Of a stretch of 64,000 nucleotides of DNA, positions 8,484-17,012 are shown one piece after another; the stretch's first letter is position 1, and every line of letters starts with the position of its first letter. A program made the translations under genes and the position numbers. The stretch comes from DASXHD01 sp036488725. GTDB taxonomy: Bacteria > Myxococcota_A > Polyangia > Polyangiales > Polyangiaceae. The stretch is from positions 122,710-186,709 of the forward strand of contig DASXHD010000025.1 of NCBI GenBank assembly GCA_036488725.1, read 5' to 3'. The notes under the pieces were generated by a model that saw only the letters and a program-made list of their open reading frames with translations, had not been told where the DNA came from and did no database searches.

Positions 8484-9694
8484 CGCTCTTCGCGATGACG
8501 CTCGTCGCGTGCGGCGGCGGCGGGGCGGTTCCGCCGATCGACGACGGCAACGACGCCGCGCCGTCGAGCGACGCGTCGAGCCAAGACGCTGCGGCCGACG
8601 TCGCGACCCACGACGCGCAGACGATCGACGCCTCCGACGCGGGCGCGAGCGACGCCGATGCTGCCGCGCCGACGTTCGTCGATGTCGCCGACACGGCCTG
8701 TCAGAGCCTCGCGTCCAACGCGGGCTCGGTGCTCGTCGCGGGCCCGGGCGCGCCGCGGTTCGTCACGCTCGGCACGGTCGGCGCGCGACGATTCGCGGGC
8801 AGCGAAGATCAGCTCGTCACGTTCGACACGAGCGGCGCGAACGCGGACGCTCCGTTCGCCCCGCCGCTCGTCGACCTCATCGCGGCGGGCAGCGAAGGAA
8901 CCGCGGTCGCCGTCGCGTCGCTCAACTCGGGCGCCGTGGGATTCACGCGCTACGACGCGACCGGCGCGACGGTGCTCGCGACGAAGACCTTGCAAGCGAC
9001 CACGCCCGCGGGCGATCCCGCGCTCGCGATCGCGTCGCGCTCCGGTGCGTCGCTCATCGTGTGGCGGCAGGGCACGAACCTCCGCGGCGTCGAGTACACG
9101 TCGAGCGCGAGCACGCCTGTCGATTTCGGCGCGAGCACGTTCGGAACCGCGGTCGACGTCGCTGCAGCCTCGACGTCGGCCGGCTACGTCGTCGCGTGGA
9201 GCGGCGATCCGGGCGACGGCACGACGCGCCTCCGCTTCACGACGTGGGGAAGCACGTCGACGGTGCAAGTCGCGTATCAGCAGTCGGCGCCGATGCACGT
9301 CGTGCGAATCGTGCCCGCGGCGAGCGGCTCCGGCTGGGCGGCGCTCGTCAACTCCGACTTTCCGCAGCAAGCGGTCTTGCTCGTGCCGCTCGACGCGAGC
9401 GGCAACGTGAACGGATCGATCCATCGTTACCTCGGCGCGTCGTACGCGTGGAGCGTCGCGTCGAGCAACGCCGGTTACGCGATCGTCGCGCGACGCGCGA
9501 CCGACGAGCCCGAGTGGCGCTCGCTCACGACCAACGGCGACGCCGTGAGCTCGTGGGTCTGCCTCTCGGGCTCGCTCGCGAACCAAATCGGCGGCTGCGG
9601 CGTCGACTCCGACGGCACCGATTGGGCCACCGTTTACTCGACGCAAAACGGCGGCGCGAGCTTTGTCAGTCTCGACTCGAGCGGCGCACCATGA
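8465..9694 (+). CDS. Secreted lipoprotein with Asp/Ala-rich linker and beta-propeller-like repeats
   Basis: 409 residues from ATG at 8465, which gives the signal MRRSAVALFAMTLVACGGG with a lipobox at Cys16. A linker of about 55 residues made almost only of Asp, Ala and Ser follows. The remainder has repeated short beta motifs with Gly, Thr and Trp (for instance VVAWSGDPGDG, GYAIVARR), which suggests a propeller-type fold, but no family can be named. The start lies inside the end of the upstream lipoprotein gene (19-base overlap) and its stop is followed closely by the next lipoprotein gene. Confidence 0.72.
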   Translation: MRRSAVALFAMTLVACGGGGAVPPIDDGNDAAPSSDASSQDAAADVATHDAQTIDASDAGASDADAAAPTFVDVADTACQSLASNAGSVLVAGPGAPRFVTLGTVGARRFAGSEDQLVTFDTSGANADAPFAPPLVDLIAAGSEGTAVAVASLNSGAVGFTRYDATGATVLATKTLQATTPAGDPALAIASRSGASLIVWRQGTNLRGVEYTSSASTPVDFGASTFGTAVDVAAASTSAGYVVAWSGDPGDGTTRLRFTTWGSTSTVQVAYQQSAPMHVVRIVPAASGSGWAALVNSDFPQQAVLLVPLDASGNVNGSIHRYLGASYAWSVASSNAGYAIVARRATDEPEWRSLTTNGDAVSSWVCLSGSLANQIGGCGVDSDGTDWATVYSTQNGGASFVSLDSSGAP

Positions 9695-9714
9695 GCCGCA
9701 AAGGGAACCCGACC

Positions 9715-10017
9715 ATGCACAGAACGTTGTTCGCTCTCTCGCTTCTGGCTGCGACCGCGCTCGGTTGCTCCGCCGCCGGCCCGCCGATGATCAGCGATAC
9801 CGACTCGGCGCCGCCGCCCACCGACGGATACGACGCCGCGCCCTGCACGGATCCGGCGCCCGGCTGCCCGTGCCAAGAAGTCGGCAAGCAGTACTCGTGC
9901 GGCACCATCTACCGAATTTCCGGCACGCACGTCGACTGCTCGCCGGGCTACTACACCTGCCAAGAAGACGGCGGCTGGAGCGACTGCGTCGGCCCATCGA
10001 TCTTCGACGGCGGCTGA
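9715..10017 (+). CDS. Small cysteine-rich lipoprotein
   Basis: 100 residues. Signal MHRTLFALSLLAATALGCSAAG with the lipobox Cys18. After a Pro/Asp-rich linker there are eight cysteines including CPCQEVGKQYSC and a final YYTCQEDGGWSDC, the same T-C-x-G-W-x-x-C pattern as in the first gene of this operon. ATG at 9715 is preceded by AAAGGGA at about 8 bases; an alternative ATG at 9691 overlaps the upstream stop as ATGA but lacks a ribosome binding site. Its 3' end overlaps the convergent gene at 9951-10568 by 67 bases. Function unknown. Confidence 0.65.
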   Translation: MHRTLFALSLLAATALGCSAAGPPMISDTDSAPPPTDGYDAAPCTDPAPGCPCQEVGKQYSCGTIYRISGTHVDCSPGYYTCQEDGGWSDCVGPSIFDGG

Positions 10018-10568
10018 TCGATCTTCGCGAGCGTCGTCACGATGGCGATCGCGTCGGCCAGGTGCTCGGGCGAGCGCGCGTCGAGATCGGACCACTCGAT
10101 CCATAGCGTGCCGGCCTCGTAGCTCAGATTGAGGCCCTCGCCGAATCTCGCGATGGCGGAGAGGGACGCCTCGTCGAGCCAGTGCTTGATTTCGCCCGAA
10201 GAAAGCTCGCTCTCCACGACGAAGAGCTCGTCGAACTCGAAGTGCCCGAGCTCCGCCTCGGCGGCATCGGCGTCGCGCCGCGCGCGGACCAGGATCCTGC
10301 GCGGGGCGCTCGCGGCGAGCTCCGCGCGCATCGACCAGTGAGCATTCGGCTCGAGCAAACCCTGCTCGAGGGAGCGGCGCGCGACGATCTCGATGCCGTC
10401 GCTCTCGATCTCCAGCACCTCGTCGCCGTGGGTGCTCCGTCGGTAAACGTAGTCGCGCGACCGGGCGAAGGTCTCGAGCCCGCGCGCCCGCGGCTCACGT
10501 GTCACGAGCCGGATGACGCGCCACGCGACGCCGGCCAGGATGAGCAACACGGGCAACGCGGGGTCCAT
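9951..10568 (-). CDS. Hypothetical protein with N-terminal membrane anchor
   Basis: 205 residues. One short hydrophobic helix at the N-terminus (LPVLLILAGVAWRVI), then an acidic soluble domain rich in Glu, Asp and Arg with no motif I recognise. Its reality is supported by codon use (G/C third positions in this frame) and by a -10-like TACGAT ending 5 bases before its ATG. The 3' end overlaps the tail of the convergent small lipoprotein gene by 67 bases, an unusually large convergent overlap for this region, so one of the two ends could be wrong. Confidence 0.6.
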   Translation of the reverse strand: MDPALPVLLILAGVAWRVIRLVTREPRARGLETFARSRDYVYRRSTHGDEVLEIESDGIEIVARRSLEQGLLEPNAHWSMRAELAASAPRRILVRARRDADAAEAELGHFEFDELFVVESELSSGEIKHWLDEASLSAIARFGEGLNLSYEAGTLWIEWSDLDARSPEHLADAIAIVTTLAKIDQPPSKIDGPTQSLQPPSSWQV

Positions 10569-10573
10569 TGCGC

Positions 10574-10579
10574 ATCGTA
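10574..10579 (-). promoter_or_regulatory. -10-like TACGAT before the 10568 start
   Basis: On the minus strand TACGAT ends 5 bases before the ATG at 10568, with no Shine-Dalgarno sequence and no clear -35. Between here and the tRNA lie an imperfect inverted repeat (CACGGCTCC / GGGGCCGTG) and a run of seven T on the plus strand whose role I cannot tell. Confidence 0.25.
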
Positions 10580-10675
10580 CGTCGAGCGCCGTTTGCGTTT
10601 TCCCGTCACGAGCGTGAATGTTTTTTTCACGGCCCCGGTCATTTGTTTCGCGGCCTTCTGGAGCCGTGAGCTTCT

Positions 10676-10750
<75 letters not shown>

Positions 10751-10762
10751 CAATCGCGGCGC

Positions 10763-10790
10763 AATCTACTTGCAGGCGCGCTCACGTCAA
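10763..10790 (-). promoter_or_regulatory. Sigma-70-type promoter of tRNA-Thr
   Basis: On the minus strand TTGACG (10785-10790) and TAGATT (10763-10768) are separated by 16 bases, and 12 bases lie between the -10 and the tRNA 5' end. It is the best -35/-10 pair seen in the window and is correctly placed for the tRNA. Confidence 0.7.
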
Positions 10791-10825
10791 GCATTAGACG
10801 CGGCAGGTCCCGCGCTCCTGAACGC

Positions 10826-12370
10826 TCAGGCTGCGGATGACGCCGTGGCGCGCTCGCCGATGCGGGTCGCGGCGAGACGCGCAACCGCCATGATCGAGTG
10901 CTGCGGGTTCACGCCGAGGTTGGTCGGGAAGACGCTCGAATCGACGACGTAGAGCCCGCGCGCCTCGTGCGTTTGGAAATCGGTGCCGACCACGCTCGCG
11001 CGCGGATCGGCGCCCATGCGCGCGGCGCCGAAAAGGTGCGTCGCGATGAACCCGTACGCGCGCGGATCGGCCGGCCCGTCCGCGAGCGCGCGCGCTTCGT
11101 CGACCGAGCGCATCACCGACGGCAAACCGAAAACGCCCGGCCAAATCTCGCGTGCGCCTTGCTCGAGCATCAGCGTCGCGACGAACGCGAGCGCCTTGCG
11201 CGCTTTCATCATGTCGCGCTCGCCGAGCGAGTACACGACTTTGTCGCGCCCGCCGAACCCGGTCTTCACGACGCCTTCGGCCTCGCTGCGGATCTGCAGG
11301 CCCCAGACCGCGATGTTCGGATAATCGCCGAGCTTCTTCATCAAGTCTGCGCCGGCGCCCGGCATGCGCGCGGCGAGGAGCTCCGGCGGCATCGAGATCG
11401 TCTCGACTTTGAAGCCGTCGCTCTTTCGAAAATGCGCGGTCTCGGCGCCTTGCGTCGTGCCGAAGTCCATTCGAATCGGGCGATCGAACACGCCTGCGAC
11501 GCCGATGCCCGGGTGCGCTTGAAAATGTTTTCCGATCGCGCGCGCGCGAAGTCCCGAGCGACGGAGGAGATTCGGCGTCTGGATCGTGCTCGCCGCGACC
11601 ACGACGCCGCGCTTCGCTCTCAAGAGGACGCGCTTGCCGGATTTCGCCGTCGCTTCGACCGCCGTCGCGCGTCCCGATTCGATCCGCGCGCGGACGACGC
11701 GGCACGAGCAGTAGAGTCTCGCGCCGAGCCGGAGCGCCCACGGCACGTAGCTCACGTTCATGCCTTTCTTCGCGCCGCTCGGACAACCTTGAAGGCACCG
11801 GCCCGAGCCCTCGCAGTCGGGCGCGTAACGCCTCATCGGCTCGTGCTCGATGCCGCGGCGCCGGAGCGCCTCGATGAACTCGCCATTGTTTCCGCCGTGC
11901 GTTTCGGCGTGAACGTTCTCGACGTGGAGCTCGTGCTCGAGCGCGTCGAAGTGCGGCGCGAGCGACGCACTGTCGACTACGCCGCCGAGCCCGAAGCGCT
12001 CACTCCAATCGTCGCTCACGTCCTCGGGCATGCGCCACGCGATCGCCGAGTTGACGACCGTGCTCCCGCCGACGCATCGGCCCTGGAGCAGCGGGATGAA
12101 GCTCCGCCCTTCGATCGCTTGCGTGCCCGAGTCGCGCATGAGTGTTCGAAACGCCGAGACGACGTCGGGCCCGAAATCGCGCGTCTTCACGTACGGCCCT
12201 TCTTCGACCATCGCGACCGCGAACCCGAGCTCGGCGAACCGATGCGCCGCGACCGCGCCGGCCGCGCCGGTCCCAATCACGACGTAGTCGAACGCTCCAT
12301 CGACGTCGCTCGCGATCGACGCGCCGTCGACGACCGATCCCTCCGGCAACGTGTCGTCCTCACGGGGCAT
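10826..12370 (-). CDS. GMC-family FAD-dependent oxidoreductase
   Basis: 514 residues. The FAD-binding Rossmann motif YVVIGTGAAGAVAAHRFAE is at about 29-47, the GMC signature region GRCVGGSTVVNSAIAWRMP around 97-115, and the C-terminal part DSSVFPTNLGVNPQHS carries the conserved catalytic histidine and NP motif. A CEGSGRCLQGCPSGAKKG segment with three cysteines is typical of the cholesterol-oxidase/long-chain alcohol oxidase-like branch. It probably oxidises an alcohol group on a lipid or sterol-like substrate (inference). The start overlaps the end of the small upstream gene by 11 bases and the whole operon is headed by a FadR-type regulator. Confidence 0.9.
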   Translation of the reverse strand: MPREDDTLPEGSVVDGASIASDVDGAFDYVVIGTGAAGAVAAHRFAELGFAVAMVEEGPYVKTRDFGPDVVSAFRTLMRDSGTQAIEGRSFIPLLQGRCVGGSTVVNSAIAWRMPEDVSDDWSERFGLGGVVDSASLAPHFDALEHELHVENVHAETHGGNNGEFIEALRRRGIEHEPMRRYAPDCEGSGRCLQGCPSGAKKGMNVSYVPWALRLGARLYCSCRVVRARIESGRATAVEATAKSGKRVLLRAKRGVVVAASTIQTPNLLRRSGLRARAIGKHFQAHPGIGVAGVFDRPIRMDFGTTQGAETAHFRKSDGFKVETISMPPELLAARMPGAGADLMKKLGDYPNIAVWGLQIRSEAEGVVKTGFGGRDKVVYSLGERDMMKARKALAFVATLMLEQGAREIWPGVFGLPSVMRSVDEARALADGPADPRAYGFIATHLFGAARMGADPRASVVGTDFQTHEARGLYVVDSSVFPTNLGVNPQHSIMAVARLAATRIGERATASSAA

Positions 12371-12788
12371 GGAAGGCCTCCTCTTTGCGACCGAGACGAA
12401 CGAGCGACTCGCGACCGACGATCGATTGCCGCACGCCCGGCGCGGCGACGAAAATGAGCGCGCCGAACGCCTTGAGCAGCAACGTCAGCTGACGCACGAA
12501 ATAGAAGCGACTCGAAAGGAGCGCGAGCACCACTTTCTCGCGCGCGGCCGTCTCGAGCCCCGCGAGGGTGCGAAGCCGAAAGACGACGAACAGCGGCGCG
12601 AGCGCGACCATCCAAACCGCGATGCGAATCCCGAGCGCGACGCGCGCCGGCACCGCGAGACACACGTCCTCGAGCGACGCGCCGCCGTCGATCGCGTCGG
12701 CGCCCGGCACGCGCGGGTGCGCGCCCGACGGAAACATCGTCCCGAGCGCTGCGCGCGCCCAGCTTCGTTCCAACTTCGTGAAGCTCAT
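12360..12788 (-). CDS. Small protein, possible subunit partner of the GMC oxidoreductase
   Basis: 142 residues from ATG at 12788, which overlaps the stop of the regulator gene as ATGA; its own end overlaps the GMC gene start by 11 bases. There is a hydrophobic stretch IAVWMVALAPLFVVFRL in the middle and a basic C-terminus. Family knowledge: GMC alcohol dehydrogenases often have a small twin partner, and genes beside long-chain alcohol oxidases encode similar short proteins (MFPSGAHPRVPGADAID-like start). Partnership here is inferred from coupling and size only. Confidence 0.7.
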   Translation of the reverse strand: MSFTKLERSWARAALGTMFPSGAHPRVPGADAIDGGASLEDVCLAVPARVALGIRIAVWMVALAPLFVVFRLRTLAGLETAAREKVVLALLSSRFYFVRQLTLLLKAFGALIFVAAPGVRQSIVGRESLVRLGRKEEAFHAP

Positions 12789-13585
12789 TTGTGTTTCCCT
12801 TTCGGTTTTTGCGCGCGCGCATTGCGCCGCAGGATTTCTTTGTCGACGTGCTCGAGCGCGCCGCGCACGAGCTCGCGCGCCGACTTCTCGTCCTTCGCTT
12901 CGATGAGCCCGATGACGAGCGGATAATGCTCGAGCGTCCGCGCCGGCACGTCGTAGAGCTCGGCGACCAAATCCGGATGCTCGTCCGGGAAACGCGCGAA
13001 CGTGTTCAAGATGAGCTCGAGCCCCAAGTTGCCCGCCGCGCGAAGCACCGCGCGCTGAAACGCGACGTCGCCGCGCGCCATCGCGACCGGATCGTCGATG
13101 TTGGCGCGCTGCGCCTCGGCGATCGCGTGGAGCGTCGCGATGTCCTCTTTCGTCGCCCGCGACGCCGCGAGCGCGACCGCCTCGGCCGCGAGCACGCGCC
13201 GGACCTCGAGGATCGACGCGAGCAGCTCGTGCCGCGCGGGATCGTCCTCGTGGAGCGCCTGCGCGAGCGCCCCGAGCGCGTCGAGCCCCGCCCGCTCGCG
13301 CCACGACGCGACGACCGTCCCCGCGCCATGACGGGTGACGACGAGCCCGATGGCCTCGAGCCGCGCGAGCGCGGCCCGCAACGTCAGCCGATTGATCCCG
13401 AGCGCCAGCGCGAGCTCGCGCTCCGACGGCAACCGCGCGCCCGCCGCGAGCCGCCCGCCGAGGATCTCGCCGCGAATCCGCTCGACGACCGCATCGACGA
13501 TGCTCGACCGCGCAATGGGCGCCAGCACCGACAGCGTCTCGGATTCGTCTCGTTCGTCGCGCTCGGGCTGGAGGGGCTTTGTCAT
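12785..13585 (-). CDS. FadR/GntR-family transcriptional regulator
   Basis: 266 residues. N-terminal winged helix typical of GntR regulators: IVDAVVERIRGEILGGRL, then the recognition part LPSERELALALGINRLTLRAALARLEAIG at about 53-82. The C-terminal all-helical FCD-type domain (about 110-250) keeps His and Asp residues that bind metal or acyl ligands in this subfamily. It heads a coupled operon with a small protein and a GMC oxidoreductase. A perfect TGGT-N3-ACCA palindrome lies 12 bases upstream of its ATG, matching the FadR operator core, so autoregulation is likely. The inducer is unknown; fatty acyl or alcohol-derived ligands would fit. Confidence 0.92.
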   Translation of the reverse strand: MTKPLQPERDERDESETLSVLAPIARSSIVDAVVERIRGEILGGRLAAGARLPSERELALALGINRLTLRAALARLEAIGLVVTRHGAGTVVASWRERAGLDALGALAQALHEDDPARHELLASILEVRRVLAAEAVALAASRATKEDIATLHAIAEAQRANIDDPVAMARGDVAFQRAVLRAAGNLGLELILNTFARFPDEHPDLVAELYDVPARTLEHYPLVIGLIEAKDEKSARELVRGALEHVDKEILRRNARAQKPKGKHK

Positions 13586-13597
13586 TCGGTGATCCAG

Positions 13598-13608
13598 TGG
13601 TTCAACCA
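13598..13608. promoter_or_regulatory. FadR-type operator palindrome TGGTTCAACCA
   Basis: An 11-base perfect dyad (arms TGGTT / AACCA around one base) ends 12 bases upstream of the GntR-family gene start. FadR-subfamily regulators recognise TGGT-N3-ACCA, which this matches exactly. The position near the start codon would allow direct repression. Confidence 0.6.
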
Positions 13609-13712
13609 GTAACCCATCCTTAGCTGCTGCGCAAGGGAATACGCACCGAAGGCGCGGCTCGGGCAGTCCGGCTCCAAGCGTTTGGAGGCTGCTTTTCCGT
13701 GCGATCGTGGCA

Positions 13713-13734
13713 GATCGTTCGGCACCGAACGATC
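13713..13734. repeat. 10-bp-arm inverted repeat upstream of threonine aldolase
   Basis: GATCGTTCGG (13713-13722) and CCGAACGATC (13725-13734) are exact reverse complements with two bases between. It lies between divergent starts, 35 bases before ltaE, and no plus-strand gene ends before it, so an operator is likelier than a terminator even though five T follow six bases later. Confidence 0.55.
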
Positions 13735-13769
13735 CGTACGATTTTTCGGCCCTGCACTATCCTCCTCCC

Positions 13770-14791
<1,022 letters not shown>

Positions 14792-14795
<4 letters not shown>

Positions 14796-15829
14796 AACGC
14801 GGCGCCGTGCTCCTCTTGCTCGGCGCGTGCGCCGGCGCGCCGTCGGCGTACGTTCGCCACTTCGCGGCCGGCGAGCGCGCCGAAACCGCCGGCCGTCACG
14901 GCGAAGCCGCGAGCGCGTTCGACGCCGCGTCGCGCGACCAGGCCTCGCCGCGCGAGCGCGCCCACGCGGCGTTCCTCGCGGCGCTCGAGCAAATCCGCTC
15001 GGGCGACGTCTCCGGCGGCGCCAAGCGACTCGAAGCGATCGGCAAGACGCACGGCGAGCACGCGGCCGAAGCCCGGTGGCAGCTCGTCATGCTCGACCTC
15101 GCGACGAAAAATCCGGCCGCCGTCCAAGAGCTCGACGATTTCCTGCGCACGTTCCCGAACGAAGGCGTCGCGTATCCCGCGCTCCACGCGCGCCTGCGTT
15201 TGGCGCGCGACGCCGGCGGCGAGGCCGCGGCGCTCGCGGTCCTCCGCGCCCTCGAGCCCGCCGTCGCCGGCACCGACAGCGCCCCGCGCGTCGCGAACGA
15301 AATCGCCGAATCGCTCGCCAAGCTCGGAAAGCTCGCCGAAGCGCGCGACGCGTTCGTCGCGCTCGCGCGCAAGTTCCCCTACCCCGGCGAATATTTCGAC
15401 GACGCCCTCTACCGCGCGAGCGAGCTCGACGAGCAGCTCGGAAAAAACGACGAAGCCGTCGCCGATCTCGAACGCATGCTCGCCGCGATGGAGTCGTCGA
15501 TCCTCCCCGGCACGTACATTCGCCCGCGCTTCCCCGACGCAGCCTGGCGAATCGCCGTGCTCGATCGCGACAAGCTCCATGACGACGCCAAAGCCATCGC
15601 CGCATTCGAACGCTACGTCGATCTCTTCCCGAACGACGTCCGCCGCGCCGAAGCCCTCTGGAACGCCGGCAAGCTACGCGGCGAAGCACACGCGTGCGAC
15701 GACTGGTCGCGCATCGTCTCCATCGACCGCGACTCGCGCTACGTGCCGTGCGTCGCCGAGCGCTGCAAAATCGACATCCCGAAAAAGAGCCAAGCCCCGA
15801 AGACGTGCCACGCGTACATCACGCGCTGA
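14792..15829 (+). CDS. TPR-type lipoprotein
   Basis: 345 residues starting at GTG 14792, which overlaps the ltaE stop (GTGA). A short signal VKRGAVLLLLGACAG puts the lipid-anchor cysteine at residue 13. The rest is helical repeats of about 35-40 residues (for instance AEARDAFVALARKFPYPGEYFDDALYR, with the last part resembling YbgF/BamD-like TPR). A C-terminal patch has four cysteines (ACDDW, YVPCVAERC, KTCH). It is probably a periplasmic scaffold or assembly factor; no partner is evident. Confidence 0.78.
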
Positions 15830-15831
15830 GC

Positions 15832-16251
15832 TCAGGGCTCGTCGTCTTCTTCTTCCTCTTCGTCGAGCTCCTCGTCCTCGTCGAGGTCCTCGTCCTCGTC
15901 TTCTTCTTCGAAGTCCGAGCTCTCTTCTTCGTCCTCTTCGCCCTCGGCGCGCTCGTCCACCGTCGCGGCGCCCGCCTTCTCGAATTTGATCTCGATGCCG
16001 ACGTCGCCGAGCTGCGTGTCCATCAGCTCGAACAATTCGTCGACGTCGTCGCCCGACCATTCGTCGAGCATGTCGGTGACGAACTCGAAGAAGTCGCCGT
16101 TGTCGAGCCGGCGCTCGATCTCTTCGACTTGTTCCTCGGTGAACGCTTCGAGGATGTCCTCGCGCAGCGTTTCGGTGTCGCCTTCTTCGATCGCGTCCTG
16201 CGCCGAGAGACGGATTTGCCGCACCACGCGTTTGTCGAGCAAGATCTCCAC
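15832..16251 (-). CDS. Small protein with an extremely acidic C-terminal tail
   Basis: 139 residues. The first 90 form a helical domain (MEILLDKRVVRQIRLSAQDAI, then FTEEQVEEIERRL and FFEFVTDMLDEWSGDDVDEL). The last 45 residues are almost only Glu and Asp, as in histone-chaperone-like or DNA-mimic tails. The opposite strand gives a long frame of Val/Phe/Leu, which is an artefact of the repeated acidic codons. Function not recognised; interaction with a basic protein or nucleic-acid-binding partner is a guess. It is convergent with the TPR lipoprotein (2 bases between stops). Confidence 0.72.
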   Translation of the reverse strand: MEILLDKRVVRQIRLSAQDAIEEGDTETLREDILEAFTEEQVEEIERRLDNGDFFEFVTDMLDEWSGDDVDELFELMDTQLGDVGIEIKFEKAGAATVDERAEGEEDEEESSDFEEEDEDEDLDEDEELDEEEEEDDEP

Positions 16252-16281
16252 GCAACGGCGAATACAAAAGCATCGCCGGTA

Positions 16282-16310
16282 CTGTCAACACCGCACCGCT
16301 ATCGTATGCT
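16282..16310 (+). promoter_or_regulatory. Candidate promoter CTGTCA-17-TATGCT
   Basis: CTGTCA (16282-16287, four of six matches to TTGACA) and TATGCT (16305-16310) are 17 bases apart. The -10 ends 7 bases before GTG 16318, implying a leaderless message that starts at that GTG. Confidence 0.45.
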
Positions 16311-16317
16311 CCCAATC

Positions 16318-16968
16318 GTGCGATGCCGCTTGGCAGCAATGCTCGCCCTTGTGGCGTTCGTGCGGGTCGCAGACGCCGATCCGCCCGCGCCCACGCCCGA
16401 GACCAACGCGTCCAAGCCCGAGCACCTGGCGCAAGCGTTCATTCAGTACGGTCTCGCCTTCACCGCCGAATTCGTCGCCGCACCGGGACCGATCTGCAAT
16501 TTCGCGAACGCGCCGTCGTGCATCCTGAACAGCGGCGGCGGCCTGAGCGTGCGCCTCGGCCGGCGGCTGCGCGGGCCATTTTATTTCGGCGCCGCCTACG
16601 AGTTCACGAAGATGGACTCGGCGCAGCTCTATCGCGTCGGCATCTTGCAGCAGGCCCGCGCCGAGGGGCGCTACTATCTTTTCACCGGCCGCAGCGTCGA
16701 GCCGTGGCTCGGCGCGGCCGTCGGCGCCGACTTCTACGGAAATCTCTGGGCGTGGGACACCGGCGGTCCGCTGCTCGGCGCGAGCCTCGGCGTCGAGTTC
16801 CAAATCTCGACCGTCTTCACGCTCGGCGTCGCGCTCTCGTATCACGCGCTCTTCTTCATCCCGTTCACCGATTCGGCGAACACGGCTCGGCCGCCGCCCG
16901 GCGAGAGCCCCGGATTCTCACATCTGATCGGCCTCGACCTCATCGTCGAAAGCCGCGACCCCTTCTGA
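16318..16968 (+). CDS. Outer-membrane beta-barrel-like protein
   Basis: 216 residues with a cleavable-type signal (MRCRLAAMLALVAFVRVADA). The mature part alternates polar and hydrophobic residues in strand-length stretches (FYFGAAYEFTKMD, VEPWLGAAVGADFY, LGASLGVEFQI, FTLGVALSYHALFF) and ends in a Phe, as outer-membrane barrels do; eight strands would fit. GTG 16318 is preferred over ATG 16306 because the latter sits inside a good -10 element; using ATG adds four residues. No ligand can be inferred. Confidence 0.72.
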   Translation: MRCRLAAMLALVAFVRVADADPPAPTPETNASKPEHLAQAFIQYGLAFTAEFVAAPGPICNFANAPSCILNSGGGLSVRLGRRLRGPFYFGAAYEFTKMDSAQLYRVGILQQARAEGRYYLFTGRSVEPWLGAAVGADFYGNLWAWDTGGPLLGASLGVEFQISTVFTLGVALSYHALFFIPFTDSANTARPPPGESPGFSHLIGLDLIVESRDPF

Positions 16969-17012
16969 AGCAGCCTTGACGATTCGAGGCCATACGAGCA
17001 AAGGTGCCGTTG

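Noticed and set aside
10629..10672. Inverted repeat CACGGCTCC/GGGGCCGTG after tRNA-Thr as a terminator
   Set aside because: On the transcribed strand it is followed by A and not T, has a G-T mismatch and a loop of over 20 bases.
15694..16305. Plus-strand frame of Phe/Leu/Val repeats reading into the barrel protein
   Set aside because: It is the antisense of the acidic-tail gene at 15832-16251; the hydrophobic repeats come from reverse Glu/Asp codons.
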